A stretch of 64,000 nucleotides of DNA from Chrysopilus asiliformis (lineage: Eukaryota > Arthropoda > Insecta > Diptera > Rhagionidae). The notes beneath the pieces are model-generated. The model was not told the DNA's origin and did not search any database. It was given only the letters and a program-made list of their open reading frames with translations. The translations under genes and the position numbers were made by a program. Within the stretch, counting starts at the first letter, position 1, and every line of letters starts with the position of its first letter. The DNA is taken from positions 73,777,585 to 73,841,584 of the forward strand of contig OZ035960.1 of NCBI GenBank assembly GCA_964034945.1, written 5' to 3'. Positions 51,601-61,177 of this stretch are shown in pieces.

Positions 51601-52706
51601 ATATCAACTAATATTTTGTTTAAACAATGTCCTAAAATAAAATAAACTACAAAAGTTTCAAATAATTAACGAAAATCATACACAATAAAAAATTTGCAAT
51701 TCCGAACTAAAAATGGCTCTCCTGTAATTTGCAAAATGTCAGTTACGATAGTTTACCTTTGGGGTACAGAATTAAACTTGCACGCTAAATTTCAACACTC
51801 TAGATTAATATATTCATGAATTATGACCATATTGTCAGGCAAGTAACTCAAAGTCGAAATAGGGTGTTTTACCCTAATAAACGATTTTACTTTTCCAAAA
51901 TGAAAACCCAGTAAACGTATATTTAGAATAGTGTTTCAAATGTGAAATCGTTTTTCTAAAAAAAATATGCGGAGTCGGGCGTAAAAAGTAGTGGTCGAAA
52001 ATTAGATACACTACCGTATGAATTTTTTTACGTGCATACTAGGGATGTCAAATTTTTGAAAAAACCGGTTTTCGGTTAAACCGGTTTTTAAGACTTCGGT
52101 TTAAACCGGGCCGGTTTAACCGGATCCAAAAAACCGGTTATTAAAACACCGAAAAACCGTTTTGTTCAAATTGGGTAGGTTAGGTTTAGACGCAACAAAT
52201 ACACTATAATAGTGGAACCACAATAGCGCTTTGCAACTTGCTTCAGCGTTGACAGTTCGACGCTCAAAAGTAAAATCAAAGGGATTGTATGAAGTCATCT
52301 ACAATAGCGCTTTGCCAGCGAGCTTCAAAGCGCGCTGACGCCTAGAGTACACCTACTTTCTACTTTCATACGCGTTGGCACTTTGACAGTTGTCATTCGG
52401 ACGTAAATAGAAGTTCATCGATTCCATTAAAAAGGGATAATATTAATTTTGAGGAAATGTTAATTGAAAAGGTGAAAAGTTATGAGTGTTTATATAACAC
52501 GAAATCGAAAGTATACCGAAATACCATAAAAAAAGAGTTTGCGTGGGCTAAAATTGCCGAAGAAACAGGACGGCCGAGTTTTTTCTAGAGGCTTGTTCTA
52601 AACTTGTTTGCATGAGCTCCATTAGCATATCAAAAGTTTCACTCCTCATCCTTGTGATTTTAAAAAAGTGTTCTGGGTCATTTTGCTTCATAGCATCAAA
52701 ATTTTT
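48657..52706 (-). repeat. Giant inverted repeat, right arm (4050 bp)
   Basis: Reverse complement of 43883-47946. Positions map approximately as 96589 minus the left coordinate for most of the arm (96603 at the inner end). It stops inside the Harbinger transposase remnant, at caaaattttt, and joins a truncated CACCGCG MITE. Mirrored elements: 49251-49729, 49755-50290, 50967-51597 and the hAT right end at 52040-52706. Confidence 0.95.
52428..52588 (+). pseudogene. MADF/Myb-like accessory protein remnant (right arm)
   Basis: Mirrored copy of 44001-44161 with the same residues, ending in TAG at 52586-52588. Here the matching transposase is truncated by the arm boundary at 52706. Confidence 0.7.
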
Positions 52707-52874
52707 GGGGAAAAATCCCAGAGAGAAATTTCTTGAAATCTTGCAATAGCAAAATTTCTTGGAATTTCACAATTCAAGATGGCGGAATCCAATTTCTCCC
52801 GACAAGTAATTGTAAAAATAACTAATTTTTACAAAATACGATACAAAAAGCTTTGGAAGAGAATATATAACATT

Positions 52875-53940
52875 AGCTGCGACCCATTGGGCTGATTTTT
52901 TTACTCCGGAGTAAATTTTCAATGGGTCGAATTTTTTATGCCAAGAACAATTTCTAACCTCAAAATTGAGCTGTCATATTTGTGTAGCAGTGCTGTGAAT
53001 CGAACTATTGTCTCCAGTTAAATATTTATTTTAAAATATGAATCAGTCACGAAAATGGTCTTTCAATGAGGGGAAAGCACTTATTTCCTGTTACAAGAAC
53101 AGAAAAGAGGAATATTTTCGAACCAGAAGCAAAAATCGGTTCTGGGAAAATATGTTGCAAGATCTGGAGGCTGAAGATGTACTGGTTAGTAATTTATTTA
53201 ATTAATAAAGAAAAACAATTAAACATTTTATATATTCACAGCTTTCACTGGCGACGCCGAAAAATCTGGAGGTGAAGTGGAAAAGTCTTTACCGCGCTTA
53301 TAAGAACGCGAAAGACCGAGGGACTGGATCTAGTGCTTCAAAATTTCCATCACTTTCATCCTCGTATAATAAATTTAATATCTAAACCAAGATTTTCATT
53401 ATGTATTGATTATATAGAGAAAGTATACACCATTTTTACCAGATTATGCTGCATAATTAATTTTTCAAGAAAGGTTTTGTCGGCGCTAAACAACAATTCG
53501 TTGGTCGTCAGAGAATCCCAATCGTTTCAAGTTTAATATTTATGTCCGTTGCTTTACATATCAATATATTTGTTTTATAATCACTATTAGATTTAGTTTT
53601 TGTTGATTAATGTCAATAAAATATTTACAAAAACTTATGATTTTTTTAGTTATTTTTAGTCTTTTTTCGTTCAACCAAATATAATCACACTAAAAATATT
53701 GAAATGACAATTCAAACTTTGCTTTCACAAGTTTTTATCATTTTAGCCATAATGTAATTTCCATAAGAGTTACAATTGAGTACACTCCACCGATCTGAGA
53801 GAAAAATTTCCCATTCAAACGTTTGTGACTACGATATGGCAATACATGTTCTTGAAAATTGTTCGTGAATTGGAGGTGGTGCAGTTTTGCTTTGTTCGGG
53901 AACACTCCGGAGTAAAAAATCAGCCCAATGGGTCGCAGCT
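52875..53940 (+). mobile_element. AGCTGCGACCC TIR element (ATT duplication) with a Myb/SANT-like gene
   Basis: The ends AGCTGCGACCCATTGGGCTG then attttttactccggagt and inverse (about 37 bp) are flanked by ATT at 52872-52874 and 53941-53943. The uninterrupted target (acattaagg) is seen in the other MITE copies, which confirms the insertion. The element carries the spliced gene at 53038-53385. Confidence 0.85.
53038..53385 (+). CDS. Two-exon Myb/SANT-like DNA-binding protein of a TIR element (96 aa)
   Basis: Exon 1 (53038-53184, 49 codons) encodes MNQSRKWSFNEGKALISCYK, NRKEEYFRTRSKNRFWENML, then QDLEAEDVL and a gttagt donor. After a 57-bp intron ending ttcacag, exon 2 (53242-53385) continues in phase with LSLATPKNLEVKWKSLYRAY, KNAKDRGTGSSASKF and a stop. 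The pattern W...E...LI..Y, FW..M..L, KWKSL...Y and D..TGS is that of Myb/SANT-like (trihelix-type) domains in Harbinger accessory proteins. Those proteins bind element ends and help import the transposase. It lacks any extension beyond the domain and no transposase lies in this element. The frame is open and splice sites are sound, so expression is possible. Confidence 0.7.
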
Positions 53941-54182
53941 ATTAAGGGGTTTTTCTTTTCGTCTGTTCTTCTGTTTCAGCCTTTTCAATTTCACGTATTG
54001 CATTAATTGCGAGAGCGGCGACTATGTGTTTTCTTTTCATCGGCATTTTGAGTACTAAATTTCAAGAGATTTTCGGCCCAGCTGTCAAAAAAATCTCATT
54101 GCGGTGAGATATTTCTTCGGATGAAAAATTGTTAATCAAGACGCGGTGTTAGTCCATTTCACAATCCTCATAATGACGTGGC

Positions 54183-55516
54183 CAGTGTTGTGCCGCGTAG
54201 TCTACGTGATGTAGACTACACCATTGTCGACGCGTAGACTATTACTGTAGACAATGGTCTATTCTCTACGCGTAGACAATGTAGACAATCAATAAAATAA
54301 AGGATAGCTGATTTAGTTTTAAAATCTCGTTTCTTTCAATTAATTTTAACATAATAAAGCACAATTTCCAGGAAGCAATCGCCAAATACTGTACATGAGA
54401 ACTTAGGGGTAAACTTTAATGGCAATTCTAATTCTATACATGCAATCTAAGCGGCTTTTTTTTAAATTTTTGCAATTGAAATCACATTGAATTCTAAAAC
54501 CTTTTAGCTTCACACATTTTTCAATATATTCAAGAATTTATTTTTGCGCTTATATTTATTGTACGTAAATCAATCTTAATCAGAATCATTAGGGCAATTC
54601 ACTCTTGATCGTAGATAGTAAAATCGTAGATTGTACTGTACATCTACGATGGAAAAGTACAACGAAGCGTGAGCAGCGCTTTACTAGAGGTTGTGGGTTT
54701 TGTCGTAAATTTTTGGCTCTTTTATTTATTTTCTTTACCTAAATTGTTTAAAGCATTTTTTAACTCTTAATTTATACTAAATCATATAAATACTTTAATT
54801 TACTTGCTTTTCCAATATCCATTTTAGAGTTGGCACCAAGTTGACATGTCACAATACATACCTTAACCTCACTTTATTAGAGGTACGACAAAAACTACGA
54901 TTTTACCATACCTTCGGGTGTGGTAGATTGTAGTTTTCGTCGTATAAAAATTTGTATGGAGAACTGTCACAAAACTACGATTTTATTTACGATTCTACGA
55001 TTCTACGAGTTTACGATCAACTACGATAAAGAGTGAATATTATAGTGCCCTATTGTCTTCTTCGTAATACAAATTATCATTTATTCGCAAAGAATAATAA
55101 ATATGGAGTAGTTTTTTAGACCTTTCAAAGGTAAGTCGATTTCGGCTTTAAGAACGGACGTGTGACCAGCGGGAAAACAGTCTTTCTATTACTGCGATAG
55201 AGTTGGATGATGCATCGTTGCCATATTCCAATAAACCGATGGTTTTTTTTATATCTTGTTCATATAAATTTAACTCTTTAGGGACACCAGCGCACCTCCA
55301 TTTCTTGTAATTGGCCATTTCCCATATAGTATAGGATTAGATATATGTCTCACTGATGACTTTGTTTTGACAGATATAAGAAAGTCTACATTGTCTACGC
55401 AAAGTCGACATTGTCTACGCCAATGTCTACATTGTCTACCCGAAAATCTATTGTCTACGCTATTGTCTACAGTGAAGTGTAGACAATTAAAGTCTAAGCG
55501 TAAAGGAACAACACTG
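54183..55516. mobile_element. hAT-type element (8-bp duplication GACGTGGC) in Gypsy tail
   Basis: The ends CAGTGTTGTGCC and, on the complement, CAGTGTTGTTCC are flanked by GACGTGGC at 54175-54182 and 55517-55524. tctac/gtaga words (gtagacaat) are repeated many times near both ends. An ATT element is nested at 54591-55051. Confidence 0.9.
54591..55051. mobile_element. AGGGCA TIR element (ATT duplication)
   Basis: The left end agggcaattcactcttgatc then gtag, and the complement of the right end agggcactataatattcact then ctttatcgtag, are flanked by ATT at 54588-54590 and 55052-55054. tctacga/tcgtaga words recur inside. Confidence 0.75.
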
Positions 55517-55578
55517 GACGTGGCATCCTCCGTATTCTCGTAGGACGATTTGGCACTGATGTTTTTGGTGTTTCAAAT
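55517..55578 (-). pseudogene. Gypsy pol C-terminal tail fragment
   Basis: The minus strand encodes FETPKTSVPNRPTRIRRMPR. It continues across the hAT insertion at 54152-54182 with HYEDCEMD and a stop. Arg-rich TRIRR..P tails are typical of Gypsy pol ends. The continuity across the 8-bp duplication confirms the insertion. Confidence 0.65.
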
Positions 55579-56024
55579 CTGATTTACAATGCAGCAGCAA
55601 CGCCGACAGCAACAGCAACGTCACGGAGAAAGTGTTTTGATTGGTCGAGAATCGACTCTTTGACGTCAGATTTTCAGAGAGATATTTTGCTGCCGATTCA
55701 TTTCTAATCCTAAATTTCAGCAGCAACGTAGATAGCTGGTTTTTGTTGGTTATGTATACATGTGGTTGACATTTTAGGAACGAATTTGGTGGCGAATTTT
55801 GTGTTTAAAATGAAGTTTAAGATTGTTAATTAATAAAAATTTAATTTTGGTAATCAAGAAACAAAGATTAATCCCTAAAAAACTTCTAACAATTCGGGAA
55901 CGTCAATTTTTGCTGTTGCTGTTGCTGCTTCATTGTAATTCATCCGACAGCATTTCTCTTTTTGCCGTCGCTCTTTACATCGACGTTGCTGTTGCTGTTG
56001 GCGTTGCTGCTTCATTGTAAATCA
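55579..56024. mobile_element. TIR element with 45-bp GCAGCAACGCC ends
   Basis: ctgatttacaatgcagcagc onward to caacgtc is mirrored by gacgttgctgttgctgttgg onward to aaatcag. It separates the integrase tail from the last part of pol. No clear duplication was found. CAG-type repeats in the ends are part of the TIR, not a coding poly-Gln tract. Confidence 0.7.
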
Positions 56025-57077
56025 GCCTTCAGTTATATCCATCCTGAGTTCCGGAGCTTCAATGTTTTCATCCACATCAACTCTTGGTGTTACGGTACGC
56101 TGCTCTTTAGACTTCTCGCTGGCCACCTTCTGTTTCGGCATCTCATTAGTAGTAGCAGTCGTAACAATTTCTTGATCCTCGAATGGAAACACGAACTCAT
56201 TTTTTCCAGTCACCGATGTATTTCTTTCCATCGTCCGATTCTCCTGTCTATTACTTTTGCATGATTCCGGTAACCGGCTTCGCAGTTGATCAATATGACG
56301 TTTTCCCGTACGACCATCCGCAACCATCACTTCATATCTCCCTCCGTCATTGTTGAAATAGTCCGCTTCATATATTGTACCATCCGCTCTGCTTGTCCAT
56401 TAATCGATGGATGATAAGGAGCCACAGTTCCGTATTTAATAAGATTACTATCATAAAATTCTTTTATTTCTCGTGACACAAAAGCAGTCCCATTGTCCGT
56501 TATTATGCGATCTGGTATTCCGTATTTTGCAAATAAGCCTCTCAAACCTCTAATGACCTGTTCCGATGATTGATTCTTTACAATGATAACCTCTAGCACC
56601 TTAGACATTGCATCGACAACAATAAAAAAAATTTTACCCTGGAACGGTCCCGCAAAATCCAGATGAAGTGCAAACCAAGGATTGGCAGGCTTTTCGGCAA
56701 TTTGTTTTGGTGCTCTAGGAGGATCATTCTGCTGCTCTTGATAAGACTTTACACATTCGGCAATTTCCTCATCTATTTTTGGCCACCATGCATAGCTGCG
56801 CGCACACGACTTCATTACCACTTCATTAGGATGATTTGCGTGAAGTAGATTCATTATTGTGAATGCCTTGGCACAACAAGTCGATTACCCCACAAAACGC
56901 AGTCCTTGTGTACTGAAATCTCCAGTCCAGTCTTATAGTCCAATATCTGACGTGGCTCAATACTTCATCATCTCCTATCATTTTCTGTAACCTCTGTGGT
57001 GGAATCACAATTTTTTCCTCCAAAAACAGAACATCACCCAGCACTAAAGCTTCATCAGTCCTACTCTTTATTGGCAA
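56025..57077 (-). pseudogene. Gypsy integrase
   Basis: Three broken frames make up the domain. 56826-57077 holds the zinc-binding N-terminus, badly diverged. 56327-56854 holds the catalytic core, with LHLDFAGPFQGKIFFIVVDA, ITDNGTAFVSREIKEFY and YHPSINGQAERMVQYMKR giving the D, D and E residues. 56025-56330 holds the C-terminal VADGRTGKRHIDQLRSRLPE. One of the usual zinc-binding Cys appears as Tyr (CVKSYQEQQNDPP). A stop separates core and tail. Integrase inserts the cDNA; this copy cannot be made as one protein. Confidence 0.85.
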
Positions 57078-57104
57078 TCGGCTTAAACAGTCTGCATTCG
57101 AATT

Positions 57105-57652
57105 CTACTTGCCACTTCTAAACTCCATTTTGTAAGAATAGCCACCCATCGTTAGACACCATCGTAGCATTCTGGGTGTAATTATTGTAGGTATGACCTT
57201 CTCCGCATTAAACAGTCCCAGTAGTGGCTTAATCGTTACCTCTCGTCCTGCTATATATTGATGAAAATGTTTTACCCCATCTATAACAGCTAACGCTTCA
57301 CGGTCTATTTGAGCATAATTTCTCTCAGTAGTTCCCAATGTACGAGAATGGCACGCTATTGGTCTTTCTTCACCTTCCATACGATGAGCCAGCACGGAAC
57401 CCACCCCGTATGCTGACACGTCGCAGCATAACACTAGTGGTTTCTCACCATCATAATGTACCAGTAGATCATCGGAATGTAAAAGACCTTTTAGTTTTAC
57501 GAAAACGTCCGTATGCATTTTCATCCAGTTCCACTTACTATTCGTGTCCAATAACCGATGCAATGGCTCCCCAGCTGATGCCTTCCCTGGAAGAAATCTA
57601 TTGTAAAAGTTAATCATGCCCAAAAAAGATTGCAACTCAGTTTTATTTGTCG
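57105..57652 (-). pseudogene. Gypsy RNase H region
   Basis: The frame continues from RT across the hAT MITE with TNKTELQSFLGMINFYNRFL, then LVLCCDVSAYGVGSVLAH carrying the first catalytic Asp and NYAQIDREALAVIDGVKHFH carrying the Glu. In the next motif, HQYIAGREVTIKPLLGLF, the family's TDHKPLL is shortened and the TDH with its catalytic Asp is absent. RNase H activity would be lost. It ends at FRSGK near 57105. Confidence 0.85.
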
Positions 57653-57660
57653 GCAATGGT

Positions 57661-57906
57661 CAAGGCCCAATTAACCATAGGGCTAATTGGGCTACAGCCC
57701 AGGGGCGCCATACAGCCCAGGGGCGCCAATTAATATTTAATTCACATATTTATAAAAATTTTTGAATTTTATTTTGCGTAAATATATATTTAAGTTTTGA
57801 ATTAAAGAATATTTTAAAAAATAAAATTGAATTTTTACAATAAAACTATGTAAGGGTGCAAAATTTTATTGAGCCCAGGGGGCTCAAACTTGTTAATACG
57901 GCTCTG
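57661..57906. mobile_element. hAT-type MITE, 246 bp, inserted in Gypsy pol (8-bp duplication GCAATGGT)
   Basis: The ends CAAGGCCCAATTA and CAGAGCCGTATTA are flanked by GCAATGGT at 57653-57660 and 57907-57914. Sister of 39714-39946. The word cagcccaggggcgcca is doubled here. Removing it joins the RT codons DAPLP to TNKTELQ. Confidence 0.95.
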
Positions 57907-58714
57907 GCAATGGTGCATCCTGAATTGCCTCATAGCGCTCCGTCGTCGGTTGCACACCCGCAGCAGAAACTCTGAAGCCCAAAAATTCGAATTCTGAGAC
58001 TCCAAAACAACATTTTTTCTTCTTCACCGTTAGTCCAGCCCTCTGTAATCTGTCGAACACAGCTTTCAGACGATTATAGTGCTCATCTTCGTCAGCTCCC
58101 GAACCAATGATGTCGTCCAAGTATGCCGCTACTGCTTCTAATCCTGCCAATAGCGTGTCCATCGAGAGCTGAAACTCTCTCGGCGCAGGGGACACTCCAA
58201 ATTGTAGTCTTTTTACCCGGAACAATCCCATATGCATATTTATGGTCAATATTTCTGCCGACTCGTCATCCACAGGTAATTGCTGATACGCTTGTGATAA
58301 ATCTATTTTACTGTAGATCTTTCCTTTTCCCACCTTCCCCAGCGTTTCGTTTATTGTGGGAATCGGATATAAGTTTTGCTTTACGACTTTGTTCACTGTG
58401 CATCGGTAATCTCCGCACAATCGAATCGATCCATCCTTTTTCCTTACTGGCACTACAGGAGTTGCCCACTCAGAATATGTCACCAGCTCCAAAATCCCTT
58501 GCTGGACCAAATTCTGAATTTCTCTCTCTACCGCCGGTCTAATCGCAAATGGTACTTGTCGAAACCGCTGAAATTGAGGCACAGCTCCCTCTTTCAATAC
58601 AATTTTCACCTTTAATTCAGCATGTGCGCCAAGTTTAGATCCGAAAACCGTACCAGCATATTTTTCGCAGAGTTTTGTAATATTGTAGTCCGCAGAAACA
58701 TTCATCACTCCTTG
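57907..58714 (-). pseudogene. Gypsy reverse transcriptase
   Basis: A long open stretch includes VPQFQRFRQVPFAIRPAVER, WATPVVPVRKKDGSIRLCGD, IDLSQAYQQLPVD, LFRVKRLQFGVSPAPREFQL, and the catalytic AAYLDDIIGSGADEDEHYNR. These are motifs 1-7 of Ty3/Gypsy RT, ending in FLGFRVSAAGVQP. The YLDD active site is intact. The frame is interrupted upstream by the foldback element at 58717 and downstream by the MITE at 57906. The CTVNKVV segment replaces the usual Y.TLN, a minor oddity. Confidence 0.9.
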
Positions 58715-58716
58715 TA

Positions 58717-59452
58717 AAGGGTGGGTAAATTTTAAGGGCCGATGTTGAATGTGAACCACACCTAAACGTAAAGTTTTTTTCTGCATTTCATTTGACATTT
58801 CTCAATTTCAGACTAACTCAATTTGAACCATGGAAAGATACACAATCGAGCAACGCGTTAAAGTTATTCAGGCTTATTATGAAAATGGGCGTTCAAACTC
58901 AACTCGTCGTCGTGCCCAACAATTGCACCTCCCACGCTCGTCGTTGATGAACATTATGCATAAAGACTTGCATTTACACGCTTACAAGGTGCAATTGACT
59001 CAAGAACTAAAGCCTCTTGACCATTTCAAGCGTCGTCAATGGTCAGAATGGTGGCAAGAAATGGCAACAGTGGATGATCAATTTTCGAAGAAAATCATCT
59101 TCAGTGATGAGGCACATTTTCACCTCAGTGGATTCGTCAATAAGCAGAAGAGCCGCATTTGGGCGAATGATAATCCAAGAGTGATTGTCGAAAAACCAAT
59201 GCACCCACAAAGAGTGACTGTTTGGTGCGGTTTATGGGCTGGCGACACGAAGTGCACGATATGCATTTTGATTTGAACGCCCATTTTCATAATAAGCCTG
59301 AATAACTTTACCGCGTTGCTCGATTGTGTATCTTTCCATGGTTCAAATTGAGTTAGTCTGAAATTGAGAAATGTCAAATGAAATGCAGAAAAAAACTTGA
59401 CGTTTAGGTGTGGTTCACATTCAACATCGGCCCTTAAAATTTAACCACCCTT
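58717..59452 (+). mobile_element. Foldback Tc1/mariner-type derivative (TA duplication), 181-bp arms
   Basis: TA flanks at 58715-58716 and 59453-59454. The arms 58717-58897 and 59272-59452 are nearly identical inverses and each includes the element end (aagggtggttaaattttaag and on) and the first 21 codons of the transposase. The centre holds a deleted transposase. This is an inverted duplication of one end, not a normal short TIR. Confidence 0.85.
58830..59276 (+). pseudogene. Tc1/mariner-superfamily transposase, internally deleted
   Basis: MERYTIEQRVKVIQAYYENG starts the DUF4817-type helix-turn-helix seen in many insect elements. It jumps directly to TRRRAQQLHLPRSSLMNIMH and HKDLHLHAYKVQLTQELKPL. 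Next come IIFSDEAHFHLSGFVNKQKS with the first catalytic Asp, and HPQRVTVWCGLWAGD. It then runs into the inverted arm and stops (TKCTICILI). The region between residues about 23 and 80 of the normal protein and the whole C-terminal half, with the second Asp and third acidic residue, are missing. Confidence 0.85.
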
Positions 59453-59454
59453 TA

Positions 59455-59600
59455 TGTGAATGTCCAAGTCCTCAAACCAATTTCGGCCGAGCAAATTTCC
59501 CCCTTGATCAGCCGCCACAACAACGAGTAACTTTTTGCACAAGTTTTTATACTCCACTCTTACCTGCGCCTGTCCCAGCAGTCGTCAATCTTGACTAGTC
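59455..59600 (-). pseudogene. Gypsy pol segment between protease and RT
   Basis: The minus strand reads AQVRVEYKNLCKKLLVVVAA, then DQGGNLLGRNWFEDLDIH. It matches the end of Gypsy protease, where V.V.Y and LVV..G..LLGRDW are typical. It lies between two insertions and joins the RT after removal of the foldback element. Confidence 0.75.
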
Positions 59601-59604
59601 CAAG

Positions 59605-60327
59605 GCCCCTATTGTGAGCTTCGTCAATCGATCGTTGAAATGTCAAATCGAAAAATCGGTATTGCGATCATCGATTTTATCGTTCGTGAACGATAAAATC
59701 GTTCAGTTGGGAACGATGACATTTGTTTGATCGTTCGGTGAAGTTTATGTCAAGTTAGCGATCGGTGAAGTATTGCAATTACTTTTTTTTATCAAAATTA
59801 GAGGCTAATAATAAAATGGAAGTATTTGTACACATTAGGAAATTATTAATGAGGAATATCTTGATCAAAACCTCGATCAAAAATCCAATATAAAAATTGG
59901 TTGAAAAAATGAAGATAAATAAGACCAAAGTGGTATAAAAATAATTTAAATAAAAAATGAACTTAAAAACTGTTTTATTCACATAGATTTGAAATATTGT
60001 ACAATTCAAAGAACTCAACATTCGGTGTTTAATATTTTCGCCTTGACGTTGGTTTGTAAAACCGTCTTCTGGTGTAATTTCGCTCATATGACCATTGTCA
60101 TCCACCTCCTCTATGTTTTAAGGGAGCTCAATATTGTATTTTCTGCGTTAAAGTCATTTTTAAACATTAAAATAACTTCAACAATGTGAATTCCCAAACG
60201 TCAAACACTAAAAAATTCACAATAGCGATTGCTTGAACGATGAACCTTACGCAATACCAAATTTTTTTTCGATCGTTCCGGCCAACGATGGTCGATCGAA
60301 TAGATATCGATAACCGCAATAGGCCCC
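59605..60327. mobile_element. GGGGCCTATTG element copy 2 (4-bp duplication CAAG)
   Basis: The ends gcccctattgtgagcttcgt and inverse-like caataggcccc are flanked by CAAG at 59601-59604 and 60328-60331. Related to 33539-33777 through cgatcgttccgg, cgaacgataaaatcg and the ends. The longer interior (59780-60180) has weak frames only. Confidence 0.75.
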
Positions 60328-60866
60328 CAAGTCTTTAGTAACAGATTCGTTCGAATTAGCCGTGTAGTCGGAATCTTGATCTTCTTACAAGTCGCCTCAT
60401 TGATGATTGTACACACTGCTCCGGAATCTACCTCCATTTGAACATCCACATTGGTTAACCGAACATTTGCCACAATTTTGGATGCCACTCCGACCATATT
60501 AATAGTGTTCAACGCATACAAGTCGTCTTGGCCCTCATCTTCTACTTCGATAGCATTACACGTAGCCTTACCTCGTTTTTTCTGGAACTTCGTTCTCTGG
60601 CTTTGATTTGCTGTCAACGCAGCTTGCTTTTGATCTTTCTTTTTCTTCAAACATGCAGCACTAATGTGACCTGTCTTGTTGCAATAATAGCAGACATCAT
60701 TCTTGAAACGGCAACTGCTTCCTGGATGACTCCCTCCGCAATGGAAACATGCCGATATGGATTGCGTCTTTTTGTTTTGTTGTATAGCCCCAGCACCTCG
60801 TTCTTAGCCTCACTTCTGGCAGCCCCAACATTTCCTCGAACCGTCGATACATTTTTACGAGACATT
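60328..60866 (-). pseudogene. Gypsy gag nucleocapsid and protease
   Basis: On the minus strand, two zinc knuckles are read in one frame, CFHCGGSHPGSSC and CYYCNKTGHISAAC (about 60655-60745), followed by a Lys-rich linker KKKKDQKQAALTANQSQRTK. The protease starts with VRLTNVDVQMEVDSGAVCTI, in which DSGA is the active site. The upstream gag part (60746-60866) is frame-shifted. The CAAG insertion cuts the protease after TNLLLKTWG. Confidence 0.85.
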
Positions 60867-60867
60867 T

Positions 60868-61177
60868 TTGCTCATGAACGTACTTAGCCTCGCATTCTAC
60901 GAAAAACGGATCTGCGTAAAATTTCAAGTCTCTAGCTCAATCCGTGCGCTCGCAATCCGCGCCACAGACAGACGGACGGACGGACAGACGGACGAACGGA
61001 CGGACGGACAGACGGACGAACGGACGGACGGACGGACGGACATGCTAAATTAAAATTTTTTTTATCATTCTAAACACACTGGTGTCATTCATTTTTTTGT
61101 GTGATGACGGGATCTTGCCGTTACAAACGGTAAGGCAAAGTTAATATACCCTTTGGTTTCACCATACGAGTATAAAT
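60868..61177 (+). repeat. Dispersed repeat copy with long GACGG microsatellite
   Basis: The acgaaaaacggatctgcg core is followed by a (gacggac)-type run at about 60966-61040, then cattctaaacacactggtgt, and it ends ccctttggtttcaccatacg then agtataaa. It separates the truncated Gypsy element from the non-LTR element and truncates both. Confidence 0.8.

Larger units (their letters stand above)
52707..54148 (-). mobile_element. CACCGCG Harbinger-type MITE, left-truncated, split by a nested element
   Basis: The copy begins at aaaaatcccagaga next to the right arm and ends CGCGGTG followed by TTA at 54149-54151. It is about 375 bp once the insertion at 52875-53940 is removed. Sequence matches 31500-31878 closely. 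Its left end was removed by the event that created the right arm. The right side joins the tail of the Gypsy element. Confidence 0.8.
54152..60866 (-). mobile_element. Gypsy-type LTR retrotransposon, broken by at least five insertions
   Basis: Minus-strand order from the 5' side: gag nucleocapsid (to 60866), protease, linker, RT, RNase H, integrase and pol tail (to 54152). The gene order PR-RT-RH-IN is that of Ty3/Gypsy, and the wording resembles the K02A2.6-like insect lineage. Insertions: 59605-60327, 58717-59452, 57661-57906, 55579-56024 and 54183-55516. No LTR was found: the 5' side is cut at about 60867 by a dispersed repeat and the 3' side by a CACCGCG MITE at 54151. Confidence 0.85.

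Noticed and set aside
44291..52298. Pairs of identical frames on opposite strands (for example 45009-45215 and 51374-51580; 45772-45963 and 50626-50817; 47631-47873 and 48730-48927)
   Set aside because: Identity comes from the giant inverted repeat, not from selection on proteins; none matches a family I recognise.
43883..52706. Giant inverted repeat as a pure assembly artefact
   Set aside because: Not fully excluded, but a unique 710-bp spacer, several point differences and a 15-bp indel between arms make a simple read-foldback artefact less likely.
55579..56024. Poly-glutamine coding CAG repeats
   Set aside because: The gcagcaacgcc and cagcaacagcaac words are inverted at both ends and form a transposon TIR.
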